NCBI RefSeq assembly: GCF_017303155.1
Contig: NZ_JAEKJR010000001.1
Span: 434,001-498,000 of the forward strand
Source of the DNA: Microbulbifer salipaludis
GTDB taxonomy: Bacteria; Pseudomonadota; Gammaproteobacteria; Pseudomonadales; Cellvibrionaceae
Length of the DNA: 64,000 bases
Direction of reading: 5' to 3'
Part shown: one piece after another, positions 46,549 through 57,264 of the stretch
How the letters are laid out: each line of letters opens with the position of its first letter
Position numbering within the stretch: position 1 is the stretch's first letter
Program-made: the position numbers and the translations under genes
The notes under the pieces: model-generated
What the model saw: the letters and a program-made list of their open reading frames with translations, nothing else
The model's database searches: none
What the model was told of the DNA's origin: nothing

Positions 46549-47796
46549 CTATTTCACTCTTTCCTCGACGCTGATCGGCTGCCGCGCCCTGGCCACAAAC
46601 AGGGCAAGGCTCACGGCGGCTGCGGCACAGCACAGCATGCCCACGGCAATCGGCACCAGGGTGCCGGTATGCACCGCATTCACGGACCCGCCCAGCACAC
46701 CCCCGAAAATAAACAGCGACGCGCCGTACAGCGCATTGGCGGTGCCGCTGATATTGGGAAAAAACTCCAGGTAACAGGCGGCGGAATTGGGCGCGATGAT
46801 GCCAATGGAGCCCATCGCCATCACCAGCGGGATCATCCACGCCAGTAGCGGCTGCCGCTCACCAAAATACAGCGTGCTGGCCAGCAGCAGCGCACAGGAC
46901 ATCAGCAGCGCACTGACGCCCACCACCAGAATCTGGCGTGGCTCGAAGACTTTCAGCAGGCGGATATTCAGCTGCACCAGAATGGCCAGGCCCAGTACGC
47001 AGCTGCCAAAAAGCAGGGGAAACTGCTCCGAACTGACGCCAAAGTGGTCCATAAAGACAAACGGCGCGGTGGTGATATAGATAAACATGCAGCCACTGAC
47101 AAACGCCTGCCCGAACAGAAAGCCCAGCGCCCGCCGGCAGCGAAAAATCTGCCCGTAGCCCTGCAGCATGCTGCGCCGGGACTGGCGCTGGCGCCGCGCG
47201 CGGCGAAAGCGCGACACGGTTTCCGGCAAAATGCCGCGTACCAGAAACATCATCAGCAGGCCGTACACCAGCAGGAAAATAAAAATGGTGTGCCAGTCGC
47301 CGAAGCTCAGCAGCGTGGCGCCAATCACCGGAGCCACCATGGGCGCGATCAGCATCATGGTGGCGATCATCGACATGATGCGTGCCGCCTCGCGACCGTG
47401 GTACAGGTCGCGCACGATGGCACCGCAGATCACCGTGGCAAAGCCACCGCCCACCGCCTGCAGGAAGCGCAGCGCAATCAGCAGTTCCACCGTGTTGGCA
47501 AACAGGATCAGCATGGTGCTCGCGATAAAAATGCTGAGGCCGATGGTGCCGATGAGAATGCGCCCCCAGCGGTCGGACAGCGGCCCGCCAAAGATCTGCC
47601 CCACCGCGAAACCCAGCAGGTAGCTGGACACCGAATGCTGCACCTGCGCCACTTCCACACCCAGAGCGGCGGCCATATTGGGGATGGCTGGCAGATAGGT
47701 GTCGATGGCAAAGGGCGTCAGCGCCACCAGCGCAGCCAGACAGGGGGCGAACCAGCGCGGTGGCTTGCCTTGGGCGTCGAAAAAATTCGGGGGCAT
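46549..47796 (-). CDS. Bcr/CflA family multidrug efflux MFS transporter
   Basis: A 415-residue major-facilitator protein with twelve hydrophobic segments. PFAIDTYLPAIPNMAAALG is the start signature of Bcr/CflA transporters, and GPLSDRWGRILIGTIGL is MFS motif A. It probably exports drugs such as bicyclomycin or chloramphenicol analogues, or sulfonamides, by proton antiport. The preferred start is ATG 47796 (MPPNFFDAQG); an in-frame ATG at 47874 would add a basic, Pro-rich stretch unlike family members. Confidence 0.88.
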   Translation of the reverse strand: MPPNFFDAQGKPPRWFAPCLAALVALTPFAIDTYLPAIPNMAAALGVEVAQVQHSVSSYLLGFAVGQIFGGPLSDRWGRILIGTIGLSIFIASTMLILFANTVELLIALRFLQAVGGGFATVICGAIVRDLYHGREAARIMSMIATMMLIAPMVAPVIGATLLSFGDWHTIFIFLLVYGLLMMFLVRGILPETVSRFRRARRQRQSRRSMLQGYGQIFRCRRALGFLFGQAFVSGCMFIYITTAPFVFMDHFGVSSEQFPLLFGSCVLGLAILVQLNIRLLKVFEPRQILVVGVSALLMSCALLLASTLYFGERQPLLAWMIPLVMAMGSIGIIAPNSAACYLEFFPNISGTANALYGASLFIFGGVLGGSVNAVHTGTLVPIAVGMLCCAAAAVSLALFVARARQPISVEERVK

Positions 47797-47930
47797 AGTA
47801 ATTCGGGTACGGCAGTTGGTTGGCGAATACGGGCGGTCGATGGGCTTGGTATTACGCAACCGCGGGGCCGGCATGGTAGCGGCCCCGTGCGGTGGTTTCC
47901 ATGACAGTGGGAGAATACCGGGTCAAACGG

Positions 47931-49721
47931 TTACTGGGTCGGGTCGAACAGCAGTTCATCGTCCAGGTACAGGCTTTGCCAGCGGGAGGCGCGCAGCGCA
48001 AAGTTACCCCTGGCGAGCCGCTCCTGCAGCTGATCAAAGGATTCAGTGGTGGTGCGGCTGCTGTCGGCAAACACGGCCCAGCCGCCATCACCCGCCGTGT
48101 GGGCGGTGATCCGCAGCCAGTGGCGCTGATCCGTGCTGGAATCGCGGTGTTCAAACAGGAGGTATTCGGGCGCTCCGTCGCCGTCGAGATCCTGTACCAG
48201 CCACAGGCAAGCGCGCCCCTCCTGTTCACAGGCCCTGCCCGCAGCGCCCAGGTCGGCGTGTTGCGGCGGCGGCGGCGCGCCTTCGGGCAGCACCGGAATC
48301 TCCCGCACCCGCTGCGCGCGGGCGTGTATCTGTAGCGGGTTTTCCCGGAGCTTCCCGTCAATCTTTGGCGCCAGCAACTGTTGCAGGTGCGCGGCGATGT
48401 CGTTGTCCTGCTGGACAATGGGCAGCGTCTGCAGGCTTTGCAGCGCTTCCAGCCCCGGTCGCCCGAGCTTCTGGCGCAGGAAAAAGAAATCAAAATCCGC
48501 CAGCGCTACCCGCCCGTCCTGCAGCCGCGCCGCCTGGCTGTCGGCGCTGATGCGCCAGAAATTTGCCAGTGGCGACTGTGTAATCAGGCATACCGCCAGC
48601 ACCCACAGGGCCAGCCCGCTATTCAGCCGTGGCAGCCAGTCGGCCCAGTGCCCGCCCCGGCGCAGGATGGCGATACTGTAGCTGACCGCCAGCAGCGCCA
48701 GGGTCAGCGCTACGACAAAACCCCACAGCCGCTCCGGGGTCCAACCGTACTGGTGCACCCGCAGGAACAGGCCGTACAGGGCGAATGCGGCATAAATCGG
48801 TGCGAGCACCAGGGCCAGCAACAGCAGGCGGTTGATCCACTTGGGATAGCGGGCGAAGGGAAACTCGTCCTGGATCACGCCGTTGGTGAAAAACAGCAAC
48901 AGTGCCAGCAGCCACAACAGCAGGGCGCTGCCGTGGCCGGTGTCCCAGATCGGCTGCAGCCCGGTAAACGGCAAGGTGGCGAGGAATACCACAGTCAACA
49001 CCGCCAGCAACGGCAGCAGCGCGACAAGCATGGTGCGCAGCAGGCGCTTCAGGGTGAGCACAAAGCTTTGCTGCGAGCGGAACAGGATGGCGCCACAGCC
49101 CGCCACCAGCCAGGTCACCGGGTAGAAAAACCAGTCTTCCTCAAACAGCTCCTTGAAAAAGCCCACACCCACCAGTTTGAACAGCGACTGCCACAGGAAC
49201 AGGATCAGCCAGAAAATCCCGGTGAAAATCAGGGTGAGGCCGACGGTCAGCGCGATATCCCAGGAATAGTGGAACTGGGCGGAATAGTCCGGCCAGCGCA
49301 GCTGCGCCGTGTCGGTGGCGCCGGCCCGCAGCAGGAAAGCGACAATAAAGGTGGCAACCACCACGGCAACGCAGAACGCAAACGGCCAGTTGCAATCGAT
49401 CATATCGGCGGGCGTGCACTGATAGCCCCGGTAGCTGGCCAGCAGGGCCAGCAGTGCGGCATACGCGGCGACGATCCACCAGTACCCTCGCGCCAGACGC
49501 GGCGCCACCGTGACAATAATCAGTGGTGGCAGGGTGATGACCAGGGTGTAGCAGAGAAATTGCCACACCGGCGACCAGTGCTCGACGGCGGCAAAGAACT
49601 TGAGTGCGTAAAGGGCAAGGCCCTGTAGCAGGGCGGCGATCAGGATCAGGCGCTTTTCGGCGATGCCAAGATCCTGCGGTTGGTTGGGCGTACTATCTTG
49701 CTGGTCGCTGCTTCCGTGCAT
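47931..49721 (-). CDS. DUF4153 domain-containing membrane protein
   Basis: A 596-residue protein with at least ten hydrophobic helices up to about residue 390, then a soluble C-terminal domain of about 200 residues. Segments such as WFFYPVTWLVAGCGAILFR, GVIQDEFPFARYPKWINRLL and RVHQYGWTPERLWGFVV match the DUF4153 family. The soluble end contains EYLLFEHRDSSTDQRHWLRI. The function is unknown. The start is ATG 49721; the gene is 32 bp downstream of the HexR-type gene on the same strand, so the two may be co-transcribed. Confidence 0.8.
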   Translation of the reverse strand: MHGSSDQQDSTPNQPQDLGIAEKRLILIAALLQGLALYALKFFAAVEHWSPVWQFLCYTLVITLPPLIIVTVAPRLARGYWWIVAAYAALLALLASYRGYQCTPADMIDCNWPFAFCVAVVVATFIVAFLLRAGATDTAQLRWPDYSAQFHYSWDIALTVGLTLIFTGIFWLILFLWQSLFKLVGVGFFKELFEEDWFFYPVTWLVAGCGAILFRSQQSFVLTLKRLLRTMLVALLPLLAVLTVVFLATLPFTGLQPIWDTGHGSALLLWLLALLLFFTNGVIQDEFPFARYPKWINRLLLLALVLAPIYAAFALYGLFLRVHQYGWTPERLWGFVVALTLALLAVSYSIAILRRGGHWADWLPRLNSGLALWVLAVCLITQSPLANFWRISADSQAARLQDGRVALADFDFFFLRQKLGRPGLEALQSLQTLPIVQQDNDIAAHLQQLLAPKIDGKLRENPLQIHARAQRVREIPVLPEGAPPPPQHADLGAAGRACEQEGRACLWLVQDLDGDGAPEYLLFEHRDSSTDQRHWLRITAHTAGDGGWAVFADSSRTTTESFDQLQERLARGNFALRASRWQSLYLDDELLFDPTQ

Positions 49722-49753
49722 ATCGCGTCCTGTTCGCCTCTTTTGTGGCCGTA

Positions 49754-50608
49754 TTAGTGCTTCTCTTCCCGCAAATTATAGAGGCCTTTTTTCAGCTTCA
49801 GCAGGTGCTCCTGCAATTGTGGACCCTTGCGCTGGGCGACGCCGATAGCCAGCACGTCGATGACGACAAGGTGGGCAATGCGCGAGGACAGCGGCGTATA
49901 CAGCTCGATGTCCTCCTCCACATCCACCTCCAGCGGAATGCTGGACTGGCGTGTCATCGGGGAGCCGCTGGGGCCGAGGCCGATAACGATGGCGCCCTGC
50001 TGCTTGGCCATTTCCATGGAGCGCAACAGCGAGGAGGTGCGACCGCTCTGGGAGATGGCGACCACTACGTCCCCGGGCTCCATGCTCATCGCCGACATGC
50101 TCTGCATATGGTGGTCGGAATGGGCGGCGGTGGCCATCTGCAGGCGGAAGAATTTGTGCTGGGCGTCGGCGGCGACCGCACCGGAGGCGCCAAAGCCGAA
50201 GAACTCCACCCGCTTGGCGGCGGCGATGGCGGCCACGGCGGCCTCCAGCGCGCGCCCGTCGATCTTGTCGCGCACATTGAGCAAGGTGTCGACGGTGGAG
50301 TCGAAGACCTTGCGTTTGTATTCGGCGATGGTGTCAGTCTCGGTGACCGCGATCTGACCAAAGCTGGGGCTGGAGGCGAGCTGCTGTGCGAGGTTGAGCT
50401 TGAATTCCTGGAAGCCGGAACAGCCGACGGCGCGGCAGAAACGCACCACGGTGGGCTCGCTCACCTGGGCCTCGGTGGCGAGATCCACTATGCGCATATG
50501 GATGATTTCGCCCGGATTGGCGAGGATGTATTCGGCGACCTTGCGCTCCGATTTCCGCATGGAACTCAGCTGTTCGCTGATCCGCTGCGTGACTTCCGCT
50601 GGCTTCAC
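49754..50608 (-). CDS. hexR: RpiR-family regulator, HexR-like
   Basis: A 284-residue regulator with an N-terminal RpiR helix-turn-helix (SERKVAEYILANPGEIIHMR, then VSEPTVVRFCRAVGCSGFQE) and a C-terminal SIS domain (FGFGASGAVAADAQHKFFR and VVVAISQSGRTSSLL). Similarity to Pseudomonas HexR, which represses zwf/edd/glk genes and senses KDPG, runs through the whole length. The usual neighbours zwf, pgl and eda are absent here, so the name is likely but not certain. The start is ATG 50608. Confidence 0.8.
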   Translation of the reverse strand: MKPAEVTQRISEQLSSMRKSERKVAEYILANPGEIIHMRIVDLATEAQVSEPTVVRFCRAVGCSGFQEFKLNLAQQLASSPSFGQIAVTETDTIAEYKRKVFDSTVDTLLNVRDKIDGRALEAAVAAIAAAKRVEFFGFGASGAVAADAQHKFFRLQMATAAHSDHHMQSMSAMSMEPGDVVVAISQSGRTSSLLRSMEMAKQQGAIVIGLGPSGSPMTRQSSIPLEVDVEEDIELYTPLSSRIAHLVVIDVLAIGVAQRKGPQLQEHLLKLKKGLYNLREEKH

Positions 50609-50703
50609 GACTCTACCTTCTATGGTTCAAGCCGTGCAGTTTAGCGGTATGGCCCGGTGCTGGCGAGCCTTGGCTCCGCTCGATTCTGGCTTTGTGGCGG
50701 CCC

Positions 50704-50821
50704 TGCTGCCGGCTAGGCCTTTGCGAGACACGAGCTAGGCGCCCCCCCTCAACCCATCCCTGGGGGCTCGTCTGCGGCCGTCCTGGCCGCAGACGGTCTC
50801 ACAAAGGCCTATCCGGCATCA
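50704..50821. repeat. Structured intergenic element, copy D (core forward)
   Basis: Arms 50704-50729 and 50796-50821 pair with three mismatches over 26 bp. The right arm GTCTCACAAAGGCCTATCC is close to that of copy C. The core is 66 nt, 13 longer than in the other copies, because of an insertion-like CGAGCTAGGCGCCCCCCCTC. It keeps AACCCATCCCTGGGGGCTCG and the inner hairpin GTCTGCGGCC-GTCCT-GGCCGCAGAC. It lies between the divergent hexR-like and uvrD genes. Confidence 0.8.
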
Positions 50822-50903
50822 GAGCCTTCACATCGAATTTCAGTGGTTCAAAACCCTGTTTATATACCCAGTTATCCCAAAACCCCTGATACAATCCGCC
50901 CCC

Positions 50904-53132
50904 ATGGACGTATCTGAACTCTTAGACCCCCTCAACGACCCACAGCGCGAAGCCGTCGCGGCGCCGCCGGGCCATCAACTGGTTCTGGCTGGCGCCGGCT
51001 CGGGCAAGACCCGTGTGCTGGTGCACCGTATCGCCTGGCTGATGCAGGTGGAGGGGGCATCGCCCTACTCCATTATGGCGGTGACCTTTACCAACAAGGC
51101 CGCGCGCGAGATGCGCGGGCGCATCGAGGAACTGCTGGGGGTAAATACCTTTGGCATGTGGGTGGGCACCTTCCACGGTCTCGCCCACCGCCTGCTGCGT
51201 GCCCACTGGGCCGAAGCCAAGCTGCCGCAGAATTTCCAGATCCTCGATAGCGACGACCAGCTGCGCCTGATCAAGCGGGTGCAGAACGAGCTGGGGCTGG
51301 ACGACAAAAAGTGGTCCCCGCGGGAGACCCAGTGGTGGATCGGCGCCCAGAAAGACGAGGGTATCCGCCCGCAGTATATCCAGCTCACGGGCGACCCCTG
51401 GTTGCAGACCATGGTGCGTATCTACAGTGCCTACGAGGAAGCCTGCCAGCGCGCCGGGGTGGTGGACTTTGGCGAGCTGCTGCTGCGCGCCCACGAACTG
51501 CTGCTCAACAACGACAGCATCCTTGCGCACTATCGCCGCCGCTTCCCCTATATCCTGGTGGACGAGTTCCAGGACACCAACACCATTCAATACGCCTGGC
51601 TGCGTCTGCTGGCCGGGGATGAGTGTGCGATTACCGCGGTGGGGGACGACGACCAGTCTATCTACGGCTGGCGCGGCGCCAAGATCGAGAATATCCAGCA
51701 TTTTGAGGCGGACCTGAAGGACGTGCAGACGGTGCGCCTGGAACAGAATTACCGCTCTACCAGCACCATTCTGAACGCCGCCAATGCGGTCATCGCGCAC
51801 AACTCCGGTCGCCTCGGCAAGGAGCTGTGGACCGAGGGCGACAAGGGCGAACCCATCTCGCTGTACTCCGCCTACAACGAACAGGACGAGGCGCGCTTTA
51901 TCGTCGAGCGTATCCAGGACTGGGTGCGCGACGGCAACCGCCGCGACAGTATCGCCATCCTGTACCGCTCCAACGCCCAGTCGCGGGTGCTGGAAGAAGG
52001 CCTGCTGCGCGAGCAGGTGCCCTACCGCATCTACGGTGGCCAGCGCTTCTACGAGCGCATGGAGATCAAGAACGCACTGTCGTACATGCGCCTGATCACC
52101 AACCGCCACGACGACACCTCCTTCGAGCGGGTGGTGAATACCCCCACCCGCGGTATCGGTGCGCGCACCGTGGACACCGTGCGCGAGTTCGCCCGTGAAC
52201 ACGGCTGCTCTCTGTGGGACGCCGCATCCAAGATGCTGCAGCAGAAGGTGCTCGCCGCTCGCGCCGGCAATGCGCTGGGCAACTTCCTCAGGCTGATCGA
52301 CGCGCTGGATGAGGAGAGCACCGACAAGACCCTCGACCACATCGCCGAGATGGCCATCGAGCAGACCGGCCTGATCGAGTTTCACGGCAAGGAAAAGGGT
52401 GAGAAGGGCCAGACGCGGGTGGAGAACCTGCAGGAACTGGTCAGCGCCTGTCGCGCCTTCGACGGCTTGCCCACCGTGGACGCCGACGGCGAAGCGGTGG
52501 ATGAAGAAGAAATCCCGCTGATTAACCAGTTCCTCGACAGCGCCGCACTGGACGCCGGCGAGGGGCAGGCGGACGAGTTTGAAGACGCGGTGCAGCTAAT
52601 GACCCTGCACTCGGCAAAAGGCCTCGAGTTCCCACTGGTATTCATGGCCGGTGTGGAAGAAAACCTCTTCCCGCACAAAATGTCCGCCCAGGAGCCCGGG
52701 CGCATGGAGGAGGAACGCCGCCTCTGCTATGTGGGCATCACCCGCGCCATGCAGAAACTGTACATCACCTACGCCGAAAGTCGCCGCCTGTTTGGCAGCG
52801 AGACCTACAACAAGCCGTCGCGGTTTATCAGTGAAATCCCGGTGGAGTACATCCACGAGGTACGGCTCAAAACCGAAATATCCAAGCCCCTGTTCCAGCC
52901 GAACGCCGGCAAGTACGGTGGGGGCATCAACCCCTACTCCGACGCCGCCCCGGACTTTGACGACGACCTGCCGCCGCTCGCTTTGGGTGGCCGCGTGGAT
53001 CACGCCAAATTCGGTGAGGGCACCGTGATCCAGTTCGAAGGCAATGGCCCGCGCGCGCGCGTGCAGGTCAACTTCGACGACGCCGGCAGCAAATGGCTGG
53101 TAGTATCCATGGCCAAGCTACAGCCTCTGTAA
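50904..53132 (+). CDS. uvrD: DNA helicase II, UvrD
   Basis: A superfamily 1A 3'-5' helicase for nucleotide excision and mismatch repair. The Walker A motif GAGSGKT is at residues 30-36, TFTNKAAREMRGRI is motif Ia, and YILVDEFQDTN, AVGDDDQSIYGWRGA and VRLEQNYRST are motifs II, III and IV; ITRAMQKLYITYAESRR is near motif VI. The C-terminal GGRVDHAKFGEGTVIQFEG is the Tudor-like RNA polymerase contact of UvrD, distinguishing it from Rep. The length is 742 residues. ATG 50904 has no strong ribosome binding site. Confidence 0.95.
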   Translation: MDVSELLDPLNDPQREAVAAPPGHQLVLAGAGSGKTRVLVHRIAWLMQVEGASPYSIMAVTFTNKAAREMRGRIEELLGVNTFGMWVGTFHGLAHRLLRAHWAEAKLPQNFQILDSDDQLRLIKRVQNELGLDDKKWSPRETQWWIGAQKDEGIRPQYIQLTGDPWLQTMVRIYSAYEEACQRAGVVDFGELLLRAHELLLNNDSILAHYRRRFPYILVDEFQDTNTIQYAWLRLLAGDECAITAVGDDDQSIYGWRGAKIENIQHFEADLKDVQTVRLEQNYRSTSTILNAANAVIAHNSGRLGKELWTEGDKGEPISLYSAYNEQDEARFIVERIQDWVRDGNRRDSIAILYRSNAQSRVLEEGLLREQVPYRIYGGQRFYERMEIKNALSYMRLITNRHDDTSFERVVNTPTRGIGARTVDTVREFAREHGCSLWDAASKMLQQKVLAARAGNALGNFLRLIDALDEESTDKTLDHIAEMAIEQTGLIEFHGKEKGEKGQTRVENLQELVSACRAFDGLPTVDADGEAVDEEEIPLINQFLDSAALDAGEGQADEFEDAVQLMTLHSAKGLEFPLVFMAGVEENLFPHKMSAQEPGRMEEERRLCYVGITRAMQKLYITYAESRRLFGSETYNKPSRFISEIPVEYIHEVRLKTEISKPLFQPNAGKYGGGINPYSDAAPDFDDDLPPLALGGRVDHAKFGEGTVIQFEGNGPRARVQVNFDDAGSKWLVVSMAKLQPL

Positions 53133-53140
53133 CCGCTAAT

Positions 53141-53165
53141 GGTGGATGCGCTTCGCTTATCCACC
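53141..53165. repeat. Short REP-like palindrome, second copy
   Basis: GGTGGATGCGCTTCGCTTATCCACC is a 25-nt imperfect hairpin just 9 bp after the uvrD stop. It shares GGATGCGC and GCTTATCCACC with the element at 12994-13069, so it is a half-size copy of the same family. Confidence 0.65.
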
Positions 53166-53245
53166 AATCCAGAGCCCAAGACCCCGTCATCCCGGCTCAA
53201 GTCAGGGATGGCGAAAAAAACCGAAGAATAAAAAATCAAACGGAC

Positions 53246-54394
53246 ATGAAAAAAATAAACTGGTATCCCCCCGTTATCCTCGGCCTTCTCGCCCTGTTGG
53301 TATTGACCTTCGGCGCGTTGGTGGTTTCCCGCTCCGATCAGGTGCAGACCGTTACCTCGCTAAAAGACGCTCACCTGAAAAACTCGGGTCAGCAGACGTT
53401 TGAGTGGAAGCTGGTTACCACCTGGCCGAAGAATTTCCCGGGACTCGGTAGCGCGCCGGAGCGTTTCGCCAAAAATGTCGCGGAAATGTCCAACGGGCGG
53501 CTCAAGATCAAGGTGTTTGGGGCCGGTGAACTGGTGCCCGCGATGGGTGTGTTCGGGGCCGTGTCCAGCGGTGCCGCCCAGGTGGGCCACGGTGCCGCCT
53601 ATTACTGGAAAGGCAAGATTCCCGCCGCGCAGTTTTTTACCGCGGTGCCGTTCGGATTGAACGCCCAGGAAATGAATGGCTGGCTGCACTACGGTGGTGG
53701 TCAGGAATTGTGGGAAGAGATCTACGCTCCCTTCGATCTGATTCCCATGGCCGGCGGCTCCACCGGCGTACAGATGGCCGGATGGTTCAACAAGGAGATC
53801 AATTCCGTTGACGATCTGAAGGGGCTCAAGATGCGCATCCCCGGTCTCGGTGGAGAAGTGCTGAACCGTGCCGGTGGTACGGCGGTCACCATTCCCGGTG
53901 GCGAACTCTACACCGCACTGCAAACCGGTGTAATCGATGCGACCGAATGGGTAGGCCCCTACAACGACCTCGCCTTCGGCTTTCACCAGATTGCCAAATA
54001 CTACTACTACCCGGGCTGGCATGAACCTGGTTCTGTGCTCGAAATCATCATCAACAAAACTGCGTTCCAGAAGCTTCCCGAAGACCTGCAGGCCATCGTC
54101 CGCATCGCCGCACGTGACGCCAATCAGGATATGCTCGACGAATACACCGCGCGCAACAACCGCGCCCTGAAAGAGCTGGTGGATGAGCACGGCGTGGAAT
54201 TGAGAAAACTGCCCGATGAAGTGATTGCGCACCTGAAAAAAATCAATCACGACCTTATGGAAAAGAATGCCGCGGAAGACCCGCTCTTTAATCGTGTGTA
54301 TAAGGCGTTCAAAGAGTTTGAATCACAGGTGATTCCTTACCACCGGATTAGTGAAGAAGCGTACTACGAGACGCGCAACATAGACGCGAAGTAA
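53246..54394 (+). CDS. TRAP transporter substrate-binding protein (DctP-type)
   Basis: A 382-residue solute-binding protein with an N-terminal membrane anchor or uncleaved signal (PPVILGLLALLVLTFGALVV). TTWPKNFPGLGSAPERFAKN begins the DctP fold, and GLKMRIPGLGGEVLNRAGGT with the conserved Arg and ELYTALQTGVIDATEWVGPY are diagnostic. It resembles the 2-oxoacid-binding (TakP-like) subgroup. No DctQ or DctM membrane genes are adjacent, so it is an orphan binding protein here. ATG 53246 is chosen because the hydrophobic signal starts there; frames upstream overlap the repeat. Confidence 0.87.
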   Translation: MKKINWYPPVILGLLALLVLTFGALVVSRSDQVQTVTSLKDAHLKNSGQQTFEWKLVTTWPKNFPGLGSAPERFAKNVAEMSNGRLKIKVFGAGELVPAMGVFGAVSSGAAQVGHGAAYYWKGKIPAAQFFTAVPFGLNAQEMNGWLHYGGGQELWEEIYAPFDLIPMAGGSTGVQMAGWFNKEINSVDDLKGLKMRIPGLGGEVLNRAGGTAVTIPGGELYTALQTGVIDATEWVGPYNDLAFGFHQIAKYYYYPGWHEPGSVLEIIINKTAFQKLPEDLQAIVRIAARDANQDMLDEYTARNNRALKELVDEHGVELRKLPDEVIAHLKKINHDLMEKNAAEDPLFNRVYKAFKEFESQVIPYHRISEEAYYETRNIDAK

Positions 54395-54400
54395 GAAGAA

Positions 54401-54428
54401 TAAAAAAGGGGCCTTGCGGCCCCGAAAA
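54401..54428 (-). terminator. Intrinsic terminator of the groES-groEL operon
   Basis: GGGGCC (54408-54413) and GGCCCC (54418-54423) pair around TTGC. Read on the minus strand the stem is followed by TTTTTT (54407-54402), a proper U-tract for groEL. On the plus strand, only A-rich sequence follows, so for dctP it is at most a weak terminator. Confidence 0.8.
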
Positions 54429-54454
54429 AGAAGTACTGGGGAGTAACTTAACCA

Positions 54455-56400
<1,946 letters not shown>

Positions 56401-56488
56401 CGGATTTCCTCCCAATAAGCATTTGGATGTTTCAATGGTTAAAGGTTGGTGTGCCGGGGCCGGACCTGGGTTCCTCCCGACAATCGCG

Positions 56489-56523
56489 AAAATAGGATCC
56501 GTTGCGCTGTTTTCAAGGGGAGA
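56489..56523 (-). promoter_or_regulatory. Predicted sigma32 heat-shock promoter of groES-groEL
   Basis: On the minus strand the -35 region TCTCCCCTTGAA (plus positions 56512-56523) fits the sigma32 consensus very well. About 15 bp further, CCTATTTT (56489-56496) resembles the -10 CCCCATNT. The predicted start lies about 80 bp before the groES ATG. Heat-shock control is therefore likely. Confidence 0.65.
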
Positions 56524-56530
56524 AAAAACG

Positions 56531-56559
56531 AATTTTTTATAAAAAATTTTTATAAAAAA
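56531..56559. promoter_or_regulatory. A/T tract upstream of the groES promoter
   Basis: The stretch is only A and T, built from two copies of the palindrome TTTTTATAAAAA. It lies directly upstream of the predicted -35 and could act as an UP element or a bent DNA site; it is also upstream of the divergent hypothetical gene at 56633. Confidence 0.4.
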
Positions 56560-56632
56560 CCGGGGTCAAAAAATAGAAGCGGGATAAAGGCAGATTTATA
56601 GTTGTAGTGAAGGATAGAAGAAGGAGGCGCTG

Positions 56633-57229
56633 ATGCCATCCGTATCGCAAACCACCTTTGAGCGAACGCTGGCAGATTTTTTCCGCGAGCGACTGCAGGC
56701 CGGTGCCGATGATCTGGATCCGCGCCCTCAGGAAGAAACCCTGTGGTATCTGGGCAGCCTGCTGGCGCGCTTCGGCGACAGTGATCAGGTCTTCAGCTAC
56801 GACGACGGTGAAATATCGGTGCGTCCCCTGGCACTGCTGTACCGGGATGCGGTGGAGGTGGACAACCATTACCACCGCTGCCTGATTCTGCGGCAGCTTG
56901 GCGACCTGGCATTGTTTATGGGCGCGCTGTTTCCGGAAAATTACCGCCGCCGCGGCATCAGCCGGGATTACTTTATCGGTATGGGTGGAGGCGCCTACGA
57001 CTATCTCGGCGAAAACGCGCGGCACAACCGCGAGGTGTTCAGTGAACTCGCCGAGCGCTTCGGTCGTTTGCTGCAGCTGCTGGCTGAGGTTTGCGGGCGC
57101 GGACGGGAGATGGATGCCACGGATATCCTGCAGCTGTTCCAGCGCTGGCGGGAAACCCGGGACCCGCAGCTGGCAGCGCAGTTGCGCGGTCTGGGTGTGG
57201 TGCTACCGGAGGTGGGTGGCATGCATTGA
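56633..57229 (+). CDS. Hypothetical protein, 198 residues
   Basis: I do not recognise this protein. It is soluble, without signal peptide or membrane segment, predicted mostly helical and acidic. Notable segments are ETLWYLGSLLARFG, HYHRCLILRQLGDLALFMGA, and GISRDYFIGMGGGAYDYLGE. A clear AGGAGG ribosome binding site precedes ATG 56633, and the codon use matches its neighbours, so it is probably real. It is divergent from groES and convergent with the thioesterase gene. Confidence 0.7.
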   Translation: MPSVSQTTFERTLADFFRERLQAGADDLDPRPQEETLWYLGSLLARFGDSDQVFSYDDGEISVRPLALLYRDAVEVDNHYHRCLILRQLGDLALFMGALFPENYRRRGISRDYFIGMGGGAYDYLGENARHNREVFSELAERFGRLLQLLAEVCGRGREMDATDILQLFQRWRETRDPQLAAQLRGLGVVLPEVGGMH

Positions 57230-57264
57230 GGCCGAAGCCTCAATGTGGCTGTTGCGGGCGGGGA

